A DNA stretch of 64,000 bases from Roseomonas sp. Lineage in GTDB: Bacteria; Pseudomonadota; Alphaproteobacteria; Acetobacterales; Acetobacteraceae. Shown here one piece after another: positions 24,534 to 34,092 of the stretch. The stretch spans positions 1 through 64,000 of the forward strand of contig JADCGF010000010.1 in assembly GCA_020249145.1 (NCBI GenBank), given 5' to 3'. How positions within the stretch are numbered: position 1 is the first letter of the stretch; each line of letters opens with the position of its first letter. A model generated the notes under the pieces. It was not told the origin of the DNA and made no database searches. It saw only the letters and a program-made list of their open reading frames with translations. Position numbers and translations under genes: made by a program.

Positions 24534-27500
24534 TTGCTCCTTTCGCTGCCGATTCCCCTCGACATCCTTGGCCTGAGCCTTCGCCTTCCCGGCGCTGATG
24601 ATCTGGAGGTGCTGTGGAGGTTGTTGGAGGATGGTGGTTCCGCCGTGCAGGATGTCTCCCCCCCTGGACGCTGGCGGGCAGAGCGCTTCCTCAGCCGGGA
24701 TACTAAAGCGCGCGGCACTACCTATACCTTCGCTGGCGGCTATCTGCGCGATGGGCTTAGCTTCGACGCCGCCGCCTTCGGCATGTCGCGGCGCGAGGCG
24801 GAGCAGATGGACCCGCAGCAGCGCCTCCTGCTTGAAGTGACCTGGGAAGCGCTGGAGGATGCGGGCATCGCGCCGTCGCGCCTCGCCGGGCGCCAGGTGG
24901 GCGTTTATGTCGGCGCTTCGGCCACCGACTACGCGGATGTGCCGCTGCTGGACTTGGCCTCCATAGACGCCCATTTCATGACGGGCAACAGCCTGGCCAT
25001 GGTGTCGAACCGCATTTCCTACGCCTACGACCTCAAGGGCCCGAGCCTGACGATTGATACCGCCTGCTCCTCCTCCGTGGTGGCGCTGGCCCAGGCGGCG
25101 GCCGCCCTGCAGGAAGGGCGGATCGAATGCGCGATTGTGGGCGGTGTGAACATGCTCTGCTCACCCGCGCCCTTTATCGGGTTTTCGCGCGCGGGCATGC
25201 TTTCGCCCACCGGGCGATGCCGGCCCTTTTCGGCCCAGGGCGATGGCTATGTCCGGGCCGAAGGCGCGGTGGTGATCGTACTGGCCCGCGCCGATGCAGG
25301 GCTGGGCACCCGGCCGCGGGCTCGGCTGCACGCCGTTGGCGTGAATTCGGATGGCCGCACCAACGGTATCTCCCTCCCATCGCTCACCGGCCAGCGGGAC
25401 CTGCTGGACGCGCTCTACCGCACTGCAGGCGTCTCGCCGGACGCGCTTGCCTTCGTGGAGGCGCATGGCACCGGCACGCGCGTCGGTGATCCGATCGAGG
25501 CGCGGGCCATTGGCGAATCCCTCGGGCGGCATCGTCGGGCGCCGCTGCCCATCGGGTCGGTAAAGTCCAATATCGGGCATCTGGAATCCGCCTCTGGCAT
25601 GGCGGGCCTTGCCAAGCTGATCCTCTCGCTTGAGCGGCGCCGCTACCCGGCCACGCTGTATCTCGAGGAATTGAACCCCGACATTGACGTGGTTGGGCTG
25701 AAACTGGCGCCAGCGGCCCAGGCGGTTGAACTGCCTGCCCAAGGCGAATTGCTGGCGGGGCTGTGCAATTACGGCTTTGGCGGGACAAATGCGCATGCGA
25801 TCCTGGGCAGCGCCCCGGCGCCACCGGCGGCGGTCGCGCCGGCAGCCAACCCGCGTTTCCTGATGATCTCGGCGCATGGCAAGCCGGCACTCCGTGCCTT
25901 GGCACAGGCTCATCTTGAGCCGGTGCTGGCGCATGGCGCCGCGGCGGTGGCACATGAACTGCAAATGACGCGCGATGCGCTGCCGCATCGCCTGGTGGTG
26001 GATCTGCTGCAGCAGCCCGAAGCCGCCCTAGCCCTGCAAGACCTCGACACGCCCAGGCCCGGCGTGGCGCTGGCCGAGGCGGTGGCGCGGCGCGCGCGCA
26101 TCGCCTTCGTCTTCGCCGGCAATGGCAGCCAATGGCCCGGGATGGGGCGCGCCGCCTATCAGGGCAACGCCGTCTTCCGCGCCCGCTTCGATGAGATCGC
26201 GGCGCTGATCCGCGCGGCGGAAGGCGCCTGCCCGCTTGAGACAATGCTGGCCGAAGACGTTGCCACGCGGCTGGCCGCCACCAGCGCCATGCAGCCGCTG
26301 CTCTTCACGATCCAACTCGCCCTCTGCGCCGCGCTTGAGGCTGAGGGGCTGCGCCCTGATCTTCTGCTGGGCCATTCCGTGGGCGAGGTCGCGGCCGCGG
26401 CCGCGTCGGGGGCGCTGACGCTGGAGGATTCCGTCCGGCTCATTGTGCAACGCAGCGCGCGCCAGGAATCCGTGCGCGGGCAGGGGAGCATGGCGGTGCT
26501 GGCCTGCGATGCCACCCGCGCAGCCGAGCTGATCGCTGAGGCCGAGGCGGCGGTCGAGGTCGTCGCGCGCAACGCGCCCAATTCCACCACCATCTCTGGC
26601 ACGAATGAGGGGCTGGCCGAGGTGCTGCGCGTGGCCCGCCGCCTGCGCGTGGCCACCGTCACGCTCGACATCGCCTATCCCTTCCATAGCCAGGCGCTGG
26701 ACCCTGAGCGGGAAGCGACTATCGCTGCTTTGGCTGGGCTGCGGCCGGGCGCCACGCGCATCCCCATGATTTCCTCGGTCACCGGCGCGGCGCTGCGCGG
26801 TGACGAAATGGATGGCGGCTATTGGTGGTCCAATATCCGCGAGCCCATTCTGTTCCAGGCGGCGGTGGAAGCGGCCCTTGCCGATGCCGAGTTGTTCATC
26901 GAAATCAGCCCGCGCCCTATCCTCGGTTCCCTGGTGGCCGAAATCGCGCGGCAAGCCGGGGCGCGGGCCGTTGCCCTGCCCAGCCTGACCCAAGCGGTGC
27001 GGGCCGAGGATGCAGACCCGGTGGCACGCATCGCGCTTGAGGCCGCAGCGCGCGGCGCAAGGCTGGGCGAGCCGAGCTCCGCGCCGCTGGCCCCCGCCCG
27101 AATCCTGCCGCAAATGCGCTGGGACCGGCAATTTTACCTGATCGGTCAGACCAGCGAGGCCTATGGCATCTATGGTCCCTCCTTCGGCGGCGCGCCCCTG
27201 CACCCGCTGATCGGCACGAGGCTGGCACCCGGCGGATCGGAGTGGCGCCAGATCCTGAGCCTGGAGACGCACCCCCATCTGGCCGGCCATAAGGTAGATG
27301 GCGAGGCGATCCTGCCCGCCACGGCCTTCATGGAAATGGTCTCGGCAGTGGGGCGTGAGGTGCACGGCACCGGGCGGCTGCGCATCCTTGACCTCGACAT
27401 CCTCCGCCCCATGAATTTCGAGCCCGGTGCTGGGCGTGAGGTGAGCCTGCTCTGGCATGAGGCGGACCGCCTGGTGGAAATCCGCTCCCGCGGGCGGTTG

Positions 27501-30500
27501 GAACCGGCGAACAGCTTTGTGCTGCACGCCAGGGGTCTTGTGCTGCCTGAGCTGGCGGCGACGCCCGCGCCAGGGGAATGGCCCGCACAGGGCCTGGTGC
27601 AGGATGCGGCGGCGATTTATGCCGCCACGCGGCGCTGCCGCATGGGCTATGAGGGCGCCTTCCGCGCGGCCCGCTCGGCGCGCATCTGTGGCGATGTGAT
27701 CGTCACGGAACTGATGCCTCAGCCGGCGGATATCGGCTTCTTCAGCGATGTCCAGCTGCTTGATCCGCCGAGCTATGACGCCGCCTTCCACGCGATCTTC
27801 CTCGGCGTCCCGCAGGCACCGGGCCAGGTGCTGGGCGAATTGCCGGTGCGCATGGCACGGCTCTCGCTCTACCGGCCCGGCACGTCGGTACACCGGGCGG
27901 TGACGCGCCTCGTGCGCCAGACGGCCGATGCGCGGGTCTTTGACGTCACCATGCTCTCGGCCGAAGGCGAGGTGGTGGCGGAGGGTCAGGGCGTGGTAAT
28001 GCGACGCCTGATCATCTCCACCTGGCGTGAGGCGGACCGGATCCTGCGCACCAGGCTGATCCCGTGGGAGGCCGGCGCGCGCGACATGGCGGCGGCGCTG
28101 GCCGAGGCTCTGGCCGAGCCCTTTATCGAGCCGCCGGAGGTCGCAGCGCCGCGTGGCGCGGTTATCACGCTGGGCCTTGATGTCGCGGCGCATGTGGTGG
28201 GCAGGCTTGGCGGCAGCCGGATAGCCGCGCAGGACCCCGACCTGGGCGGGCGGATCGCCCCTGCGGCGCAGGTGGTATGGCGGGCGCTGCTGGATGCGCT
28301 CCGCGACGCCGGGAGGATGACGGAACATGAGGGACAATTCCTCATGGCCGCACCGCCCGCCGATGCGACCGAGCGGCTCCTCGGCTTTGCCAGCCACTAT
28401 CCCCTGGCCAGCGGCGATCTTCGCCTGGCACTGCATGCGCTTGAGGCGCTGCCCCCGCTGCTGCTGGGCGAGCCGGAGGTCCCGCCATCGCCCGATTTGC
28501 TGGATGTGTTGATGACCAGCTCGGTTTTCTCGGCACCCATCCAGGATGCGTTGCTGGAGGCCCTGGACCGCGTGATCCGCTTGGGCGGGCCGCGTCGCCT
28601 CCGCATCCTGCTTCTTGAGCCAGGGCTTGGCGGGATGTTGGCCCGCCTGCTGCCCCGGCTGCGCGCTGGCGAGATCGCGCTTTCCATCCTTGCTGGCGAT
28701 GTTGCAGCGGCGGAGCGGCTGCTGGCGCGGTTGGGTGCTGGTCGCCTTGTGCCGGTGCTGGGCCCAAACTCGGTGCCGACGGGCGCGGTCTTCGACCTGG
28801 CCCTTTGCGCGGCCACCACGCCGCTGGATGGCGGGGAGCCCAGCCCGCTCGATATGCTGGTGAGCCTGGGCGCCAAGGCACCGCTGTTGCTGGCCGCCAT
28901 CCCGGGGCATGATCCGGCCATTGATGTGCTGCATGCTGCCATGCCCGGCTGGTTCCGCTTCTCGCCGACGCCAGAGACGCCTGTAGGCGCCTGGCCCTAC
29001 CCTTCGGAGGCGGATGCGGCTTTCGCCGGGCGCGGCTTCATCATCTCCCACAGCGTGCCGATTGGCGGCTCGGGCGCAAGGCTGGTCAGCGCCGTCACGC
29101 CACAGCGTCGGCCACTGGAACTGGCAGCGCCGCGTTTCCCGCTTTGCCTCGCTGTCCCGAATGAGGTGCTTGCCGACGGCTGCCGCAACTTGTTGCCCGG
29201 CTTCGAGCTGCGCGGCGCGGTCTCTGCGGCTGCCGTCGCCGGGCTTGCGGCCCAGGCCCTTCTGCCCGAGGGCTTCGCCGCGGTGCTTGAGTTTGGCGCT
29301 GCGGCCCCGGTCGCGGCGATGGAGGCGCTGCCCGCCCGCATGCTCCGCCTGCGCGATCTGGCGCTGGCGCTCAGCGACGGCGAAACCCACTGCCGGCTTT
29401 ATGTGGTGGTGCAGGAGGCTGAGGGAGCGGCGGCGCAGGCTATTTCGGCCTATGCGCGCTGCCTGATGAACGAATTCCCGAGGCTGGAGACCTGCCTGCT
29501 GGTGCTGGCTGCGGATGCCTCCGCCGCGACGTTGGAGCCAGTGCTCCGGCGCCACCTGACCGAGACCCTGCAGGAGCGGGAGATTCGCGTGAGCGCAGCC
29601 GGTGCTGAGGTGCCACGCGCCGCACGCCTTGCTGCCCCCGCGCCCCGCGCCCCGGGTGCGGATGAGCGCAGCCTGCTGCGCATCGGCCCACGCGGATTGG
29701 ATGAGATGGCCTGGATATTGGCCCCGCGTGCCGCCCCGGGGCCGGGGGAGGTGGAGGTGGCGGTCACTGCCACCGGGCTTAACTTCCGCGACGTGATGCT
29801 GGGCCTCAATGTGCTCGATTCCGAAATCCTGGGTGAGGGGCTGACGGGGGCCTCGCTTGGCTTTGAATTTGCCGGGCGCGTGGTGCGCCTGGGGCCGGGT
29901 GTCACGGGCTTGCAGCCTGGCGATCCGGTGATGGGCTTCGCGGCCGGGGCCTTTGCCTCGCATCTGACGCTGCCTGCGGATCAGGTTTTCCAGCTTGGCC
30001 AGGGCATCCCGGCCGAGGCGGGGGCCGCGATCCCGGTTGCCTTCATGACCGCCTGGTACGGGCTGATCGAAAGGGCAGGGTTGAAGCGCGGCGAAACCGT
30101 GTTGATCGAGGGCGCTGCCGGCGGCGTGGGATTGGCTGCGCTCCAGATTGCCCACGCGCATGGCGCCATCGTGGTCGCGGTGGCCGGCACAGCCGAAAAG
30201 CGCGCCCTGCTCCGGCGCCTGGGCGCCGATCACGTGCTGGATTCCCGCGCCCCGGACCTTGAGGATTCGATCCGCGCCGCAGTCGGCGGCGTGGATGTGG
30301 TGCTGAATTCGGTGGCGGGCGACGCGATGCGGGCGGCGCTGCGCCTGCTACGCCCCTTTGGCCGCTTCGTCGAATTGGGGAAGCGGGATTTCCTGGACAA
30401 CACGCGGCTTGGCCTGCGGCCCTTCCTGCGCAACGTGACTTATGTCGGCGCGGATATTGACCAGCTTCTGGCGCATGACCCGGCCCTGGTCCGCCGCATG

Positions 30501-31772
30501 CTGGGCGCGCTGATGGCGCTGTTCGACGCCGGGCGGCTGGCGCCCATCCCGTGCCTTGCCCTGCCTGGTGAGCGGGTGGCGGATGGCTTCCGGCTGATGC
30601 AGGCCTCGGGCCATATCGGCAAGATCCTGGTGCGGCCAAGCCCGCGCGGCGAACCGCCGGCCCAGGCGGCGGTGGCCTTCACCCCCGCGCCGGGTGTCCA
30701 TGTCGTCCTGGGCGGCACTGGCGGCTTTGGGCTGGAGACCGGGCTTTGGCTGGCCGCACAGGGCGCGCGCTGTGTCATCCTAGCTTCGCGCAGTGGCCGT
30801 GTTGCGCCAGAGCAGGCTGAACGGCTTGATCTGGCGCGCGCGGCGGGCTGCGAGCTGCTTGAAGCGGCGTTGGATGTGACCGACGCGGCGGCTGTCACCG
30901 CCGCCTTTGCCCGCTGGCGGGCCGAATTCGGGCCCATTGCCGGCGTCATCCACTGCGCGATGGTGCTGGAGGACGGCATGATCCTTGGCCTGACGGCTGA
31001 GAAAATCCATCGCGTCCTGGCGCCAAAGATCCAGGGCATGCAGGCGCTGGAGGCCGCGATCGCCGGCGACCGCCTGCAATACCTGCTCGCCTATTCTTCG
31101 GCGACGAGTTTTGTCGGCAGCCCAGGGCAATCAGCCTATGTGGTGGGCAATGCCTTCCTGGAGGGCGCGGTATTGGGGATGCGCGCGCGCGGGGTGCCGG
31201 CGCTGGCGGTAGGTTGGGGCGCCATTTCGGATGTCGGTGTGATCGCACGCACGCGTGGCCTGGGCGAGCGGCTGCTCGCGGCAACAGGGGTTTCGGGCGT
31301 GACCTCGGCCGAGGCGCTGCGGCATCTGGGCGGCTTGCTGGCCGACCCCTGGGCGGCGGCGGCGGTCAGCGCGTATTCGGTGATTCGCTGGTCCCCGGCG
31401 GCGACCAAGCTCGCCGTGTTGCGCTCCCCCTATTTCGCCGAGGTCTTCGCCGAGGCGGGGCAGGGCGCGGCCACGCCGGGCGAGGAGGCGCTGGACATCT
31501 CCAGCTTGAGCCCCGAGGCGGCGGCCGAGACCCTGCTCGGCGTGGTACGAGACGAGGTGGCCCGCATCCTGCGCCTGCCGCCTGAGGCGGTGGAGACTGA
31601 CCGGCCCCTGATGGATCTGGGTCTCGACTCTCTCATGGCGTTGGAATTGCGCTTGGCCGTTGAGAAGCGGACCGGTTTGGAAATGACCATGACGATGATC
31701 GGTGGCAGCCGCTCGGTTCGGGATCTGGTTGGGCGCATTGTCACGACCCTGGCTGGCCCGCCGTCTCACTGA
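24534..31772 (+). CDS. Single-module, highly reducing type I polyketide synthase (KS-AT-DH-psiMT-ER-KR-ACP)
   Basis: This encodes 2412 residues. KS is ~8-425, with Cys178 in DTACSSS, His311 in EAHGTGT and His349 in KSNIGHLE. AT is ~520-825, with Ser615 in GHSVGE and YPFHS in place of the HAFH/YASH specificity motif. DH is ~880-1160, with His919 (HKVDGEAILP) and Asp1082 (DAAFH). A ~500-residue linker contains a methyltransferase-like stretch whose SAM glycine loop is eroded (LLLEPGLGG, ~1360). ER is ~1710-2035, with GAAGGVG. KR is ~2054-2290, with GGTGGFG, Ser2189, Tyr2202 and Asn2206. ACP is ~2335-2405, with Ser2366 in LGLDSL. There is no thioesterase. All reductive domains look active, so an iterative enzyme making a saturated chain is expected. 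The only start in frame is TTG at 24534, giving a short N-terminus. Confidence 0.96.
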   Translation: MLLSLPIPLDILGLSLRLPGADDLEVLWRLLEDGGSAVQDVSPPGRWRAERFLSRDTKARGTTYTFAGGYLRDGLSFDAAAFGMSRREAEQMDPQQRLLLEVTWEALEDAGIAPSRLAGRQVGVYVGASATDYADVPLLDLASIDAHFMTGNSLAMVSNRISYAYDLKGPSLTIDTACSSSVVALAQAAAALQEGRIECAIVGGVNMLCSPAPFIGFSRAGMLSPTGRCRPFSAQGDGYVRAEGAVVIVLARADAGLGTRPRARLHAVGVNSDGRTNGISLPSLTGQRDLLDALYRTAGVSPDALAFVEAHGTGTRVGDPIEARAIGESLGRHRRAPLPIGSVKSNIGHLESASGMAGLAKLILSLERRRYPATLYLEELNPDIDVVGLKLAPAAQAVELPAQGELLAGLCNYGFGGTNAHAILGSAPAPPAAVAPAANPRFLMISAHGKPALRALAQAHLEPVLAHGAAAVAHELQMTRDALPHRLVVDLLQQPEAALALQDLDTPRPGVALAEAVARRARIAFVFAGNGSQWPGMGRAAYQGNAVFRARFDEIAALIRAAEGACPLETMLAEDVATRLAATSAMQPLLFTIQLALCAALEAEGLRPDLLLGHSVGEVAAAAASGALTLEDSVRLIVQRSARQESVRGQGSMAVLACDATRAAELIAEAEAAVEVVARNAPNSTTISGTNEGLAEVLRVARRLRVATVTLDIAYPFHSQALDPEREATIAALAGLRPGATRIPMISSVTGAALRGDEMDGGYWWSNIREPILFQAAVEAALADAELFIEISPRPILGSLVAEIARQAGARAVALPSLTQAVRAEDADPVARIALEAAARGARLGEPSSAPLAPARILPQMRWDRQFYLIGQTSEAYGIYGPSFGGAPLHPLIGTRLAPGGSEWRQILSLETHPHLAGHKVDGEAILPATAFMEMVSAVGREVHGTGRLRILDLDILRPMNFEPGAGREVSLLWHEADRLVEIRSRGRLEPANSFVLHARGLVLPELAATPAPGEWPAQGLVQDAAAIYAATRRCRMGYEGAFRAARSARICGDVIVTELMPQPADIGFFSDVQLLDPPSYDAAFHAIFLGVPQAPGQVLGELPVRMARLSLYRPGTSVHRAVTRLVRQTADARVFDVTMLSAEGEVVAEGQGVVMRRLIISTWREADRILRTRLIPWEAGARDMAAALAEALAEPFIEPPEVAAPRGAVITLGLDVAAHVVGRLGGSRIAAQDPDLGGRIAPAAQVVWRALLDALRDAGRMTEHEGQFLMAAPPADATERLLGFASHYPLASGDLRLALHALEALPPLLLGEPEVPPSPDLLDVLMTSSVFSAPIQDALLEALDRVIRLGGPRRLRILLLEPGLGGMLARLLPRLRAGEIALSILAGDVAAAERLLARLGAGRLVPVLGPNSVPTGAVFDLALCAATTPLDGGEPSPLDMLVSLGAKAPLLLAAIPGHDPAIDVLHAAMPGWFRFSPTPETPVGAWPYPSEADAAFAGRGFIISHSVPIGGSGARLVSAVTPQRRPLELAAPRFPLCLAVPNEVLADGCRNLLPGFELRGAVSAAAVAGLAAQALLPEGFAAVLEFGAAAPVAAMEALPARMLRLRDLALALSDGETHCRLYVVVQEAEGAAAQAISAYARCLMNEFPRLETCLLVLAADASAATLEPVLRRHLTETLQEREIRVSAAGAEVPRAARLAAPAPRAPGADERSLLRIGPRGLDEMAWILAPRAAPGPGEVEVAVTATGLNFRDVMLGLNVLDSEILGEGLTGASLGFEFAGRVVRLGPGVTGLQPGDPVMGFAAGAFASHLTLPADQVFQLGQGIPAEAGAAIPVAFMTAWYGLIERAGLKRGETVLIEGAAGGVGLAALQIAHAHGAIVVAVAGTAEKRALLRRLGADHVLDSRAPDLEDSIRAAVGGVDVVLNSVAGDAMRAALRLLRPFGRFVELGKRDFLDNTRLGLRPFLRNVTYVGADIDQLLAHDPALVRRMLGALMALFDAGRLAPIPCLALPGERVADGFRLMQASGHIGKILVRPSPRGEPPAQAAVAFTPAPGVHVVLGGTGGFGLETGLWLAAQGARCVILASRSGRVAPEQAERLDLARAAGCELLEAALDVTDAAAVTAAFARWRAEFGPIAGVIHCAMVLEDGMILGLTAEKIHRVLAPKIQGMQALEAAIAGDRLQYLLAYSSATSFVGSPGQSAYVVGNAFLEGAVLGMRARGVPALAVGWGAISDVGVIARTRGLGERLLAATGVSGVTSAEALRHLGGLLADPWAAAAVSAYSVIRWSPAATKLAVLRSPYFAEVFAEAGQGAATPGEEALDISSLSPEAAAETLLGVVRDEVARILRLPPEAVETDRPLMDLGLDSLMALELRLAVEKRTGLEMTMTMIGGSRSVRDLVGRIVTTLAGPPSH

Positions 31773-32056
31773 TCATTTGACGGTGCAGGCCAGGGATTTG
31801 CGCGCAAACCCCGGGGCGTTCGCGAAAGAAATTGAGTGGGGAAATTGGCGTCCCTGAACATGTTACGGTGCACCAGGACGCAAAGAGCCTGGCTGGCGGC
31901 TATCCGAGAGGTGCGAAGCGCTGGGCCCCGCCTTGTCGTTTTTTGTCACTATTATTCGCGCTGCATCCTGGCTTCTTGGCTCGCCTGATGGTTTCGTTTA
32001 ATGAGAGATTTGAGTTAGCATGCTAAGGACTTGAACCCAGAAGTGAGGAGGCTGAC

Positions 32057-33394
32057 ATGAATTACCGGTCTCCCACAACCGGCCTCGATTGCGGCAAACT
32101 CGGTCGGGCCGATGAGGCGTCTTCAGCCACCCCCGGCATGAATGCGGATCGCCGCCAGCCCCGCGCCCGCACGTTGCGGCATGACGCGCTGAAGCATGAT
32201 GCCTCCTTTGAGAGCTTGCCGGCCTATCGCGAAATTCTGATGGATCGGCAGATCGGACCGGCGCTTGGCTTCGGGGATCCGTATTACCGCGTGCATGACG
32301 CGCGCGCTGGCGTCACCACCCGGATCAATGGCCGGGACTTGCTGAATTTTGCGAGCTACGACTATCTCGCGCTGAACGGGCACCCCGAAGTGCTCGCCGC
32401 CCATCAGGAAGCGGCCCTTCGCTATGGGACCAGCGTTTCGGCCAGCCGGATCACGGCGGGTGAACGGCCGGTTCATCAGGCGTTGGAGGCCGCCCTGGCC
32501 GAGGTCTATGAGGCCGAGGCGGGCGCGCTTTTTGTCAGCGGCCATGCGACCGCCGCCTCGGTCATTGAGACGATTCTCGGGCCCAAGGATCTGCTGATCC
32601 ATGACGCGTTTATCCACAATTGCGTGGTGGTCGGCGCCCAAGGGGCACGCTGCCAGCGGAAATCCTTCCGCCACAATGACCTGGACGATCTTGAGGCCTA
32701 TCTGACCCTGACGCGCCATTTGTTCGAGCGTGTGCTGATCGTGAGCGAGGGGCTTTTTTCCATGGATGGCGATGGGCCAGACCTGTTCCGCCTCGTTGAA
32801 ATCAAGGAACGCTTCCAGGCTTGGCTCATGATGGATGAGGCACATGCGCTTGGCGTGATCGGCAAGACCGGCCGCGGCATCGCCGAGCATTGTGGGGTGG
32901 ATCCGACCCGGGTGGATATCTGGTTCGGGACGTTGTCCAAGGCGCTGGTCGGCTGCGGCGGCTATGTCTGCGGCAGCCAGGTGCTGATTGACATTCTGAA
33001 GGCGCGCGCGCCCGGACTGGTCTTCAGCGTCGGCATGCCGGCCCCGGTGGCTGCGGCGTCCCTGAAGGCGCTTGAGATCATGCGCCGCGAGCCTGATCGG
33101 GTGGCGGCGTTGCGCGCCAATGGCCAGCATTTCATCGCCGGTGCCCGCGCCCGCGGCCTGGATGTCGGCTCCAGCTGGGGCTTCGGCGTCACGCCGATCA
33201 TCCTTGGCGCAGACATCAGAACCTTCCGGGCCGCCCAGGATCTGGAACAGCGCGGCGTCTATGTCTTTCCCGTTATCGCACCCGGCGTGCCGCAGGGCAC
33301 CTCCCGGCTTCGCTTCTTCCTCTCCACGGCGCATGATACGGCGCAGATAGACACGGCGTTGGATGCGATTGTGGCGGTGTTGGATCCCTCGTGA
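32057..33394 (+). CDS. Alpha-oxoamine synthase, PLP-dependent (AONS/serine palmitoyltransferase family)
   Basis: This encodes 445 residues. The PLP lysine is Lys295 in GTLSKALVGCGGYV; Asp260 and His263 in MMDEAHALGVIGKTGRG bind the ring, and the stacking His is in LIHDAFIHN (~187). The fold and length match 8-amino-7-oxononanoate synthase, KBL, ALAS and bacterial serine palmitoyltransferase, but no bio genes are near. A ~55-residue polar N-terminal extension precedes the catalytic domain. It condenses an amino acid with an acyl thioester with loss of CO2. Placed 284 bases after a PKS lacking a thioesterase, it probably releases the chain from the ACP as an amino ketone. GAGGAGG at 32044-32050 is a strong ribosome-binding site. 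Confidence 0.9.
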   Translation: MNYRSPTTGLDCGKLGRADEASSATPGMNADRRQPRARTLRHDALKHDASFESLPAYREILMDRQIGPALGFGDPYYRVHDARAGVTTRINGRDLLNFASYDYLALNGHPEVLAAHQEAALRYGTSVSASRITAGERPVHQALEAALAEVYEAEAGALFVSGHATAASVIETILGPKDLLIHDAFIHNCVVVGAQGARCQRKSFRHNDLDDLEAYLTLTRHLFERVLIVSEGLFSMDGDGPDLFRLVEIKERFQAWLMMDEAHALGVIGKTGRGIAEHCGVDPTRVDIWFGTLSKALVGCGGYVCGSQVLIDILKARAPGLVFSVGMPAPVAAASLKALEIMRREPDRVAALRANGQHFIAGARARGLDVGSSWGFGVTPIILGADIRTFRAAQDLEQRGVYVFPVIAPGVPQGTSRLRFFLSTAHDTAQIDTALDAIVAVLDPS

Positions 33395-34053
33395 TTACAA
33401 GGCGCGTCAATTGTGGCCTGCTGGCGGAGCCTGAGGCGAAAAGCCTTGATTTTCTCGTGGTGCGCCTGCCGGGCTGGGTCACACCGGACCAATTGAGCGG
33501 GCTTGGTATCCTGGGCGCCGGCTTTGGCAGCCTGGGGTTTGCCCTTGCCCTCACTTCCTGGTTGTCCCTCGGGCTGGTGTTCGCCGGACTCACGCTGAAC
33601 TGGCTTGGCGATTCGCTGGATGGCCGGCTGGCCCGCCACCGTCGGATCGAGCGCAAGACCCAGGGCTTCATCATTGATAATGGCGTGGACCTGATTGGAT
33701 ATTTTTTGCTGGCGCTGGGCTTTGCGGCCTCGGGCCTGGTTTCCCTGCCGGTACCTTTCCTGCTGCTGTCACTCTACATGCTCCTCAGCAACCTGGCGCT
33801 GGCACGGTTGATCATCACCGGCGTGCACGAGCTAGCCGTCGGTTACATCGGCACCACCGAGTTGCGCGTCGGCTTCCTGGCCTTGGCCGTACTGCTCTTT
33901 TTTCTGCCGGATTTTTTCCGTGCGGTCGTCCCGCTGCTTGACCTCACGGTGCTGGACTTCCTGTCGCTATTCTGGGCCTTGGTCATGATGCTGAACTTCA
34001 TCCTCGTGCTGCGCCGTGACATCCGGCTTGCGCGCGAGGCGGATCAGGGCTGA
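33391..34053 (+). CDS. CDP-alcohol phosphatidyltransferase family membrane protein
   Basis: This encodes 220 residues. The complete family motif D-x2-DG-x2-AR-x9-G-x3-D-x3-D is present as Asp74, Asp77, Gly78, Ala81, Arg82, Gly92, Asp96 and Asp100. About six hydrophobic segments surround it. Such enzymes transfer a phospho-alcohol from a CDP-activated donor to a hydroxyl acceptor in the membrane. The GTG start overlaps the oxoamine synthase stop (GTGA), so the two are made together. That coupling points to attachment of a phosphate-linked headgroup to the aminolipid, not to bulk phospholipid synthesis. The chemical identity of donor and acceptor is unknown. Confidence 0.88.
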   Translation: MITRRVNCGLLAEPEAKSLDFLVVRLPGWVTPDQLSGLGILGAGFGSLGFALALTSWLSLGLVFAGLTLNWLGDSLDGRLARHRRIERKTQGFIIDNGVDLIGYFLLALGFAASGLVSLPVPFLLLSLYMLLSNLALARLIITGVHELAVGYIGTTELRVGFLALAVLLFFLPDFFRAVVPLLDLTVLDFLSLFWALVMMLNFILVLRRDIRLAREADQG

Positions 34054-34092
34054 ATCGCGCCCGTTTGGAAAACGCGACGGTCTTGAAACTAG

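Noticed and set aside
26028..30233. A 1401-codon open frame on the minus strand opposite the PKS
   Set aside because: It is antisense to well-supported PKS domains, is rich in Arg, Gly, Gln and His, and has no recognisable domain. Long antisense frames are expected in GC-rich coding DNA.
31773..32056. A possible small gene (31832-32026) between PKS and oxoamine synthase
   Set aside because: It has no ribosome-binding site, a hydrophobic but nondescript product and no family. More likely it is a leader or decayed sequence.
32057..33394. Annotation of the oxoamine synthase as biotin BioF or heme HemA
   Set aside because: No biotin or heme genes are nearby, it has a long N-terminal extension, and its context is a PKS, a KDSR-like SDR and a phosphatidyltransferase. 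BioF-like chemistry is kept only as the family relation.
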